DNA of 10,693 nucleotides from Cycloclasticus sp. (GTDB lineage Bacteria > Pseudomonadota > Gammaproteobacteria > Methylococcales > Cycloclasticaceae): NCBI GenBank assembly GCA_018066825.1, contig JAGPVU010000145.1, forward strand, positions 1-10,693, written 5' to 3'. The notes below the pieces were generated by a model. It was not told the DNA's origin, did not search any database, and was given only the letters and a program-made list of their open reading frames with translations. The translations under genes and the position numbers were made by a program. Below are positions 1 through 5,539 of the stretch, in pieces. Each line of letters starts with the position of its first letter. Position 1 is the stretch's first letter.

Positions 1-30
1 AATCGAAGCCGAACGAATCGAAGCCGAATC
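1..30 (+). repeat. 15-bp in-frame tandem repeat (two copies visible)
   Basis: Bases 1-15 (aatcgaagccgaacg) and 16-30 (aatcgaagccgaatc) are identical at 13 of 15 positions. They encode consecutive IEAER and IEAES units in the linker before the CheW-like domain. The repeat may continue to the left of the window. Confidence 0.7.
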
Positions 31-484
31 AAAAAAACAGCACCTTAACGCGCCTGAGTGGGCTACGAACCGTTTTAAAGCCATAGTTGTAGTCGTCAAT
101 AACGTTAAATTGGCTTTTCCCGCGGAATTGATCAAAGAAAAAATGCGTTTTGATGGTGAGCTGAAACAAGTTAATAATCCGTTGGATTGGATTTTAGGTC
201 TGAAAATGGACGGGCCGAACTTTATCGCGGTTGTTGATACGGGCCGTTTACTATTAGGTCAAGCAGTTAGAGATATTAAGGACCAACCATACGCTAGCAT
301 ATTAACCTTAGAAAAAAGTCGTTGGGGTATCGCCTGCGATGTGGTGTTAGAAGAACTCGTGTTGGATGCTGCTAAGATTAATTGGCGTGAAAAATCATCT
401 AGTCGTCAATGGTTGAGTGGTATCGAGTCTAGCCTGCAACTGGCAATAATTGACCCCGAAAAAATGTTTATCGACACTAAATAA
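2..484 (+). CDS. ParP-like protein with C-terminal CheW-like domain (partial, N-terminus outside window)
   Basis: The frame is open from the left edge and gives 160 visible residues before TAA at 482-484, so the true start lies upstream. A charged repeat (IEAER, IEAES) is followed from about residue 20 by a CheW-like fold: NRFKAIVVVVNNVKLAFPAE, then LDWILGL, a VVDTGRLLLG strand-turn equivalent to the CheW VD.R segment, and a C-terminal SRWGIACDVV segment. In Vibrio and Pseudomonas the gene just before the last cheW encodes such a protein. Vibrio ParP joins the ParA-like ParC and CheA through its CheW-like (AIF) domain and keeps chemotaxis arrays at the cell pole. The gene lies 37 bases before cheW on the same strand, which fits one operon. 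Assignment to the CheW-like family is firm; the ParP role is inferred from gene order, and the upstream parA/parC partner is not in view. Confidence 0.8.
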   Translation: MEAERIEAESKKQHLNAPEWATNRFKAIVVVVNNVKLAFPAELIKEKMRFDGELKQVNNPLDWILGLKMDGPNFIAVVDTGRLLLGQAVRDIKDQPYASILTLEKSRWGIACDVVLEELVLDAAKINWREKSSSRQWLSGIESSLQLAIIDPEKMFIDTK

Positions 485-521
485 AACGTATTGAGTCATT
501 GAATTTTATGAGAGATAAAAA

Positions 522-1004
522 ATGAGTGCAAATCAAGAAGAATACGAGGCTTCAGTAGCTCCGGTTACGCAGTGGCTTACCTTTGTCTTGGCGAATGAAA
601 GGTATGCTGTAAAGGTCGTTCAAGTGCAAGAGGTTTTGAGATATACACCCATTGCACCCGTACCCGGTGCTCCAGCAGATGTGCTTGGCATTATAAACCT
701 TAGAGGTAATGTGGTAACTGTTGTAGACGCTAGAGGGAAGTTTGGTATGCCAAAGCGCGCAATAGATGAGTTTACGCGTATTATGATGATGGACGTTCAA
801 GGGTACATTATTGGAGTTCTGGTCGACACCGTAACAGAGGTGATCGATTTAAAAGATGAGGACGTTGAAACAACGCCCGATGTTGGTAATTCAGTTTCCT
901 CATTATTTATTCAGGGCATTGCTAATATCAACGATGTATTGCACATCCTCGTTAATTTTGAAAAGTTATTAACCGAAAAAGAATTGGAGTTTTTGACTAC
1001 TTAA
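522..1004 (+). CDS. cheW: Chemotaxis coupling protein CheW
   Basis: CheW is the cytoplasmic adaptor linking chemoreceptors (MCPs) to the histidine kinase CheA in polar arrays. The 160-residue product covers a whole CheW domain: QWLTFVLANERYAV at 17-30, the P5/receptor-facing segment VLGIINLRGNVVTVVDARGKFG at 54-75 with the conserved INLRG (R61) and VD.R, then GVLVDTVTEVIDL at 98-110 and a closing helix after residue 145. Length matches the family. The ATG at 522 follows a GAGAGA stretch at 510-515 that can serve as ribosome binding site. The gene sits between the ParP-like gene and a small gene 29 bases downstream, matching the cheW at the end of polar flagellar clusters of gammaproteobacteria. 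No catalytic residues are expected. Identification is secure. Confidence 0.95.
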   Translation: MSANQEEYEASVAPVTQWLTFVLANERYAVKVVQVQEVLRYTPIAPVPGAPADVLGIINLRGNVVTVVDARGKFGMPKRAIDEFTRIMMMDVQGYIIGVLVDTVTEVIDLKDEDVETTPDVGNSVSSLFIQGIANINDVLHILVNFEKLLTEKELEFLTT

Positions 1005-1019
1005 GTGGTCAGCTAAACT

Positions 1020-1027
1020 GGAGGTGA
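1020..1027 (+). promoter_or_regulatory. Strong Shine-Dalgarno sequence of the small gene at 1034
   Basis: GGAGGTGA lies 6 bases before the ATG at 1034. It is the best match to the anti-Shine-Dalgarno sequence that I saw at any start in this window, and it argues that the short frame behind it is translated. Confidence 0.75.
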
Positions 1028-1033
1028 ACGCAA

Positions 1034-1201
1034 ATGGTCAGTATTAATAAAATTATTCCGAGCAGGCCTACTAAAGCGGTTAAACCTAAATATAAACAAG
1101 AAGAGAAGCCATTAAATGAGGCTTACATTCGTCATCCTGAGTCAAAAGAACCCACTAAACAGGTTGACTCACGCATTAATCATATAGATGAAAGGATCTA
1201 A
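1034..1201 (+). CDS. Small protein of 55 residues between cheW and fipA, unknown function
   Basis: I do not recognise this protein. The ATG at 1034 follows GGAGGTGA by 6 bases. The frame runs to TAA at 1199-1201, whose last A is the first base of the next gene's ATG (TAATG), so the two are probably translationally coupled. The product begins MVSINKIIPSRPTKAVKPKY, is rich in Lys, Pro and Glu, has no membrane segment or signal peptide, and looks disordered apart from a short possible helix at the end (VDSRINHIDERI). The ending resembles the DERI tract in the FipA-like protein (VDERIGKIERRI), perhaps only by chance. Placement, ribosome binding site and overlap make a real gene likely. A role in chemotaxis array or polar flagellar assembly is inferred from the operon alone. 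Confidence 0.75.
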   Translation: MVSINKIIPSRPTKAVKPKYKQEEKPLNEAYIRHPESKEPTKQVDSRINHIDERI

Positions 1202-1593
1202 TGGACATTTATCTTTCGCTTAGCACGGCTTTTTTAGTATTAACATTGACTTTATGGTTGATTTTTTTTATTAAAGACCGCAATTTTAAGCGCCATTTAG
1301 ACAAGTTTGCTGCCATAGATAGTAAAAAACTTGAATCGATACAACAAGACTTATCGGCGTTGTGTGCGGGTGGTTTAGGTGTTGATGAACGGATCGGTAA
1401 AATTGAACGTCGTATCAGAGAACTAGTTGAACGTGTAGAAGAGTTGGAAACAAATGATGCGTTTGAAAACTTACAAGAGTTTCAACAAGCCATCGAATTG
1501 GCGAAAAAAGGGGCAGACGTTGCAGAGATTGTTGAAAAATGTCATTTAACAACAGATGAAGCCGCGCTTCTTATTCGACTACATAAGCCCTAA
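1201..1593 (+). CDS. fipA: FipA-like polar flagellar landmark factor (DUF2802 membrane protein)
   Basis: The product has 130 residues. A membrane helix at about 5-24 (LSLSTAFLVLTLTLWLIFFI) is followed by a positive stretch (KDRNFKRH), a charged probable coiled coil at about 60-85, and a DUF2802-type end at about 95-128 (AIELAKKGADVAEIVEKCHL, then TTDEAALLIRLH). FipA of Vibrio, Pseudomonas putida and Shewanella is a single-pass inner membrane DUF2802 protein that helps recruit the GTPase FlhF to the pole where the flagellum is built. The functional residues I recall for Vibrio FipA are G110, E126 and L129; G104, E120 and L123 here have the same spacing. The gene starts inside the stop of the small gene, with AAAGGA at 1191-1196. 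Its TAA overlaps the TAG of the convergent flhB-like gene. The family is well supported; the FlhF link is inferred. Confidence 0.85.
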   Translation: MDIYLSLSTAFLVLTLTLWLIFFIKDRNFKRHLDKFAAIDSKKLESIQQDLSALCAGGLGVDERIGKIERRIRELVERVEELETNDAFENLQEFQQAIELAKKGADVAEIVEKCHLTTDEAALLIRLHKP

Positions 1594-1883
1594 GCAGTAG
1601 GTGGATTAAAGTTATCCGGCGTTTTATCAGATAGCAAATAAGCAAACGCAATTACTTCAGCCACTGCAATAAATAAAGACTCAGGTATTTCATCACCTAA
1701 TGGGATACTGCTTAGCAGTTTGACCAGCTCTGGGTTTGTATCTAAAGGGATATGATTGGCGACGGCAATATCGATGATTTGTTGAGCAATATCACCCCGA
1801 CCTTTAGCAGTAATTGTTGGTGTGTTTTTTCCGTCGTATCTAAGCGCAACAGCTAGATCTGAAGGGTTAATAATATCGGTCAT
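1590..1883 (-). CDS. Stand-alone FlhB C-terminal-like export switch domain
   Basis: The 97 residues match only the cytoplasmic C-terminal part of FlhB/YscU, the subunit of the flagellar type III export gate that changes substrate class. The signature is NPSDLAVALRYD at 6-17, then GRGDIAQQIID at 28-38, NHIPLDTNPELVKLL at 43-57, and IPESLFIAVAEVIAFAYLL at 66-84. FlhB has the self-cleaving NPTH here; this protein has NPSD, five residues after its start, so it resembles the fragment left after FlhB cleavage. The membrane part of FlhB (four helices) is absent and no truncation scar is seen, so it is a complete short gene of the FhlB/FlhX kind. It starts within the stop of fliK (TAATG, one-base overlap), pointing to coupled translation. 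It may modify or partly replace the FlhB C-domain; this is inferred. Confidence 0.85.
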   Translation of the reverse strand: MTDIINPSDLAVALRYDGKNTPTITAKGRGDIAQQIIDIAVANHIPLDTNPELVKLLSSIPLGDEIPESLFIAVAEVIAFAYLLSDKTPDNFNPPTA

Positions 1884-3238
1884 TAGGCTTTTTCATTAAA
1901 AATAAAAACAGAAGGCTTTACTGCCTGAATAGTGGGGCCAGGTCCGCTAAAAACCTGAATATTTTCGGCTTCCAGGTCGGCGCGCTTAAACTGGTCTTTT
2001 AATAACGTTAGATGATCATGGATAAGCGTTCTAGTGGTAGGGTCTTCGGTCCAAAAATTCGAAGTTATTTTGTTATTAGTTAGTGTTATTTTGCTTTTTA
2101 TTAGACCAAGTTTTGGCGGATTCATTTCAAGGGAAACAGTCCAAACTGGTTCTGTTGTTTGTTTCTTTTTTGAGCTGGCGTCTCGCTCTATAGTTAAAAA
2201 AATACTGTCTGTCAGCTGTTGGTTAAAAAATGGAATTTCAAGTTGCCATGACTGACGTGTTGTTGAATTTTCTGGGGTCACACTGGTTAATTGGTTCAGT
2301 GTTATTTTAGCTAAAGCGCCTTCAGCCTTTAGAATTAATTCGTTAAACTGCTTATCCAGCGCTGGTGGAATAAGGCGTGGGTTAACGGCAGGGTTATTCG
2401 TCTGCGTTAACACCTGGTTTTGAGTTATTAAACTATCTAATGTTTTTAGTACGGCAGTTGTTTGAGGTGGGGTGTTTTGTTGTGTTAGTTGTGTAGTGCT
2501 TGGTTTAGGCCATGACTGGAGTAATTGGATTAATTTAATTAAGTTGGCCTTCAAGTCGACTCGTGAAATAGCTGTATTGGTTGTGTTTGCAGCGTTATTT
2601 AACGCACTAGCAGTACTAGAAATTTTTGTTTCATCAGATTGAAGTGTCGCCTTAGGGTTAGCGTTTAAGCTGGTTTTCAAATCCAAAGCAATTTTTGCTA
2701 ATTTAGGCTCTAAAAAAACGCCAGAATGTTGAATAGCAGTCTTTAACCCTTGGCTGCTTGTTAACACGTCTTTGTTAGGCATAGAGCTTAGTAAATCTAT
2801 TGAAAGGCTTTTTAGTTGTGATAATTGAGCGGCGATGGGTGCAGTTTGTAGGGTTGTTGAGCTACTGGAAAGGCTGTTAATGCTTGTCAGCAAGTGATGT
2901 AGAGGGCGTTGAAATTCGCCGATGGGGTTTTGCTTGGGTAAAAGCTGACGAAGAGTGGAACTTATTGTGTCTTCACGTGTGACAGGTGCTGGTGTTTTTA
3001 AAATAAGTTCGTTAGCGGTTTTTTCCACTAACACTTTTAGTGTTTGGCCAATGGTATGTTGAATGTCACTTTTGGCAATTAAAGTGTGCTCACCTAAGCG
3101 GATGACAACCTCATTTTTAGTGGGTAATTGTTCAATGACTCTTGCGTATAAGACTTGCCCCGTTTGAATTTTATCAAGGTTAGTGGCCACCTTATTAGCG
3201 TCAATGGTAGGGCTGATAAGGTGAGTAGGGATTTCCAA
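1883..3238 (-). CDS. fliK: FliK-type flagellar hook-length control protein
   Basis: The product has 451 residues. Residues about 27-82 form a predicted beta-rich domain (GQVLYARVIEQ, VVIRLGEHTLIA, GQTLKVLVEK). The middle, 85-325, is low-complexity and rich in Ser, Thr, Gln and Leu, as in FliK rulers. Residues about 330-432 match the Flg_hook domain: WQLEIPFFNQQL, then SLEMNPPKLGLIKSKITL (369-386), FWTEDPTTRTLIHDHL and the final ENIQVFSGPG. FliK is secreted through the flagellar export gate, measures hook length and triggers the FlhB switch to filament export. The next gene encodes an FlhB C-domain, its usual contact. The start is uncertain: TTG at 3238, 14 bases after the HDOD stop, has no clear ribosome binding site, but no ATG or GTG lies between it and the upstream in-frame stop. 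Whether this is the only FliK in the genome is unknown. Confidence 0.85.
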   Translation of the reverse strand: MEIPTHLISPTIDANKVATNLDKIQTGQVLYARVIEQLPTKNEVVIRLGEHTLIAKSDIQHTIGQTLKVLVEKTANELILKTPAPVTREDTISSTLRQLLPKQNPIGEFQRPLHHLLTSINSLSSSSTTLQTAPIAAQLSQLKSLSIDLLSSMPNKDVLTSSQGLKTAIQHSGVFLEPKLAKIALDLKTSLNANPKATLQSDETKISSTASALNNAANTTNTAISRVDLKANLIKLIQLLQSWPKPSTTQLTQQNTPPQTTAVLKTLDSLITQNQVLTQTNNPAVNPRLIPPALDKQFNELILKAEGALAKITLNQLTSVTPENSTTRQSWQLEIPFFNQQLTDSIFLTIERDASSKKKQTTEPVWTVSLEMNPPKLGLIKSKITLTNNKITSNFWTEDPTTRTLIHDHLTLLKDQFKRADLEAENIQVFSGPGPTIQAVKPSVFIFNEKA

Positions 3239-3252
3239 AAAATCAGTGTTTT

Positions 3253-4497
3253 TTAATTAAATAATTGCTTTATGTCAGCCAGTTCGTCTGGAGCACTGAC
3301 TAATACATCAATGGAATCATTAGGGTCTTTTAATAATTTAGTCAGCCTAGCGTAGGCTGGTACGCTTGTTGGTTCAGGGTATTTATCTTGATTGGGTGTG
3401 TTTCTAAAGCTTAATAACTGTGCAACGATGACTAGATCAGCATAATTGGCAGGCTGGTCTGTTTGTCTTTCCCAGTTTTCAGCGTTAACGGCTATCTCTA
3501 CAAAATCTTCGGTAAAGTTCCAATTTTCTAAGACCATTTTTCCGATGATAGGTGTAAGACTATCCAGTGTTTGTAGAACTTCTTTAACATTATTAATTAA
3601 ATTTGGGTGCTTATCGGCATGGGTTAACACGGGTATTGCACCAATATCGTGAACCAAGCCCGCTAACATGGCTTTGTCAGTATCAAAGCCTTTAAGTTTT
3701 TTTGCCATCACCGCGCTTATCCCTGCTACATCACGGCTGTGAAGCCATAACTTAGAAATAAAATCTTTAATTTCTTTAGTTTTAGCGGTAAAAACCATAC
3801 GTAGGGTGAAACTGGTAATCAAATTACCGATAGCTTTTAAACCAAGACGAGTGATGGCAGGAGGTAAGGCTTCGATTTTTTCACGCCCTCTAAATAGTGG
3901 GCTATTGGCAACCTTGATCAGTTGAGCGGTAATCGCAGGGTCTTGCTGAGTTATTTTTGCAATTTTGTCAGACGATATATTGACATCAGAAATTGCCGTA
4001 CGGATTTTGATGGCAGTTTCAGGAATGGACGGGAGCTCTAATTTGCCGGCCTGCATTTCTTGTGTGACCTCAAAATACAGCTGGTTGTATAGCAATGATT
4101 CATCATCGTCGCGCACATCTAATCCAGAGTCTTGGTTATTAACCGAGCTTTCTTCACTGAGTTGGCTTAGGGTCGATTTGTCGATATAGCAAATAGTCAG
4201 TTGACTTAGGGCGATTGCAGTGGCTTTACGTGGTGTGTTGTTATCAATAGGAAAACGCGCTTCCATTTGGCCGCCTTCGACAATACGCTCGTTATTGGGA
4301 CCAATGGTTAACCGTAGTTGGCCTTCAAGAAGATAAATTTGTCGATCATCAGTACTACCAGCAGAAAATAACACAGTATTTGCTGCAATTTGTTCGGTTG
4401 TTACTGAACTTTGTAGCTGTAATTTGCTGGCATCGGGAAAGTTCCTGACTGGGAATAGGGCGTTTAGTTCTTCGGTGGATAAGTTTCTAGCTGACAT
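3253..4497 (-). CDS. HDOD domain signalling protein with N-terminal Crp-like domain
   Basis: The product has 414 residues in two parts. Residues about 20-115 resemble a cyclic-nucleotide-binding beta barrel (ANTVLFSAGSTDDRQIYLLE, GQLRLTIG, then PRKATAIALSQLTICYID). The phosphate-binding cassette keeps an R.ATA-like segment but lacks the usual FGE, so cAMP binding is doubtful. Residues about 150-360 are an HDOD domain: GKLELPSIPETAIKIR, QDPAITAQLIKVANSPLFRG, AITRLGLKAIGNLI, H253 and an intact HDIG at 283-286. HDOD proteins are relatives of HD phosphohydrolases that usually act in signal transduction without proven catalysis. The ATG at 4497 opens the minus-strand operon with fliK and the flhB-like gene, separated from fliK by 14 bases. 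A motility-related role is inferred from that. Domain calls are firm; ligand and output are unknown. Confidence 0.88.
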   Translation of the reverse strand: MSARNLSTEELNALFPVRNFPDASKLQLQSSVTTEQIAANTVLFSAGSTDDRQIYLLEGQLRLTIGPNNERIVEGGQMEARFPIDNNTPRKATAIALSQLTICYIDKSTLSQLSEESSVNNQDSGLDVRDDDESLLYNQLYFEVTQEMQAGKLELPSIPETAIKIRTAISDVNISSDKIAKITQQDPAITAQLIKVANSPLFRGREKIEALPPAITRLGLKAIGNLITSFTLRMVFTAKTKEIKDFISKLWLHSRDVAGISAVMAKKLKGFDTDKAMLAGLVHDIGAIPVLTHADKHPNLINNVKEVLQTLDSLTPIIGKMVLENWNFTEDFVEIAVNAENWERQTDQPANYADLVIVAQLLSFRNTPNQDKYPEPTSVPAYARLTKLLKDPNDSIDVLVSAPDELADIKQLFN

Positions 4498-4595
4498 CTT
4501 TATTATGGTTTATTTGTGTCTAATTTAAGTTAAAATTACGAATTAAGCATGTATGTATCGTGTGCCGGTGTAAATATAGTCCCTTCTTGGCTTTT
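4498..4595. promoter_or_regulatory. Divergent intergenic region between HDOD operon and prmB
   Basis: This 98-base AT-rich gap must hold control signals for the minus-strand flagellar operon and probably for prmB-aroC. I see no sigma-28 GCCGATAA box and no clear sigma-54 element. A plus-strand TAAAAT at 4531-4536 could be a -10 for prmB, but its -35 is poor. Confidence 0.5.
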
Positions 4596-4602
4596 ATGAC
4601 AA
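4573..4602 (-). promoter_or_regulatory. Candidate sigma-70 promoter for the HDOD-fliK-flhB' operon
   Basis: On the minus strand TTGTCA (4602-4597) and TATATT (4578-4573) are separated by 18 bases, each matching five of six consensus positions. Transcription would start near 4566, leaving a leader of about 70 bases before the ATG at 4497. The -35 overlaps the prmB start codon. The match was found by eye and such matches arise by chance in AT-rich DNA. Confidence 0.35.
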
Positions 4603-5519
4603 TAGAAATACAAAAAAACATTACAATTAAGCAGTTAATTGAACAGGGCGCTCAGTTTTTTGACACTGAATCGCTTTATTACGGGCATGGTACATTTAAT
4701 TCGACCGACGAAGCAGCTTATATTGTTTTAACATTGACAGGCAATTTACCGTTACAAAATGACGCTTTGCTCAATGAGTTTGTCACAAACGAGACAATCG
4801 ATAAAATTATTAGCTTATTTAATCGTCGAGTGACTGAAAAAATGCCAGCTGCTTATTTGTTGGGAGAAGCGTGGTTTGCTGGCTTGTCTTTTATTGTTGA
4901 TGATAACGTGTTGATACCGCGCTCGCCATTTGCTGAATTGATTGGGGACAAGTTTGTTCCATGGGTTAATGAAGAAGAGACAAAAACCATCCTTGATTTA
5001 TGTACAGGTGGTGGTTGTATTGGCATCGCGTGTGCGACGTTTTTCCCGGAGGCTCAGGTTGAATTGGTCGACATTTCAGGGTTAGCATTGGCTGTTGCAC
5101 AAAAAAATATTTTGAAACATGGGCTTAGCGAACGTGTTAGAGCAATTAAGTCGGATCTTTTTGAAAATTTAAAGGGTCAACACTATGATTTGATTGTGAC
5201 AAATCCACCTTATGTAGGCCATGACGAGTTATCTAAATTACCTGACGAGTTTTACAAAGAACCTCAATTAGGGTTGGATGGCGGCCTAACTGGCTTAACG
5301 TTGGTGCATAACATTTTAGCTAACGCAGCTGAGCATCTTAACGACGGAGGTGTGCTGTATGTTGAGGTGGGTAATACCGATGAAGCATTACAAGCGTGTT
5401 ATCCGACGGTGCCTTTTCTGTGGCAAGAGTTTGATAATGGTGGTCACGGCATATTTATGTTGACGAAATCGCAATTACTGGAGTATCAACAGGTGTTTAA
5501 CGCTAAAATAAACGCTTAA
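4596..5519 (+). CDS. prmB: Ribosomal protein uL3 (L3) N5-glutamine methyltransferase PrmB
   Basis: PrmB transfers a methyl group from S-adenosylmethionine to a glutamine side chain of ribosomal protein L3 during 50S assembly. With the ATG at 4596 the product is 307 residues, close to the 310 of E. coli. I preferred this over a GTG at 4560, which would add a twelve-residue extension (MCRCKYSPFLAF) unlike the family. Visible marks are LYYGHGT at 27-33, AAYLLGEAWFAGLSFIVDDN (85-104) with VLIPRSP following, SAM motif I ILDLCTGGGCIGIA at 132-145, the acidic VDIS at 158-161, and the catalytic NPPYV at 203-207 that holds the target glutamine. The GHGT segment, the FVDD..LIPRSP region and DNGGHGIFMLT at the end favour PrmB over the release-factor enzyme PrmC. 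aroC follows after 20 bases, a common gammaproteobacterial pairing. Confidence 0.93.
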   Translation: MTIEIQKNITIKQLIEQGAQFFDTESLYYGHGTFNSTDEAAYIVLTLTGNLPLQNDALLNEFVTNETIDKIISLFNRRVTEKMPAAYLLGEAWFAGLSFIVDDNVLIPRSPFAELIGDKFVPWVNEEETKTILDLCTGGGCIGIACATFFPEAQVELVDISGLALAVAQKNILKHGLSERVRAIKSDLFENLKGQHYDLIVTNPPYVGHDELSKLPDEFYKEPQLGLDGGLTGLTLVHNILANAAEHLNDGGVLYVEVGNTDEALQACYPTVPFLWQEFDNGGHGIFMLTKSQLLEYQQVFNAKINA

Positions 5520-5539
5520 TGGTAGGTTAAGAGGCGACT

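Noticed and set aside
552..800. Antisense frame of 82 codons within cheW
   Set aside because: It lies wholly inside a certain gene, has no plausible ribosome binding site, and its product is not protein-like (many His, Cys, Tyr, Asn).
2034..4189. Plus-strand frames inside fliK and the HDOD gene
   Set aside because: They are mirrors of well-supported minus-strand coding sequence and their products show no domain.
4560..4595. GTG start at 4560 for prmB
   Set aside because: It adds twelve residues without family resemblance, and the ATG at 4596 gives the normal PrmB length.
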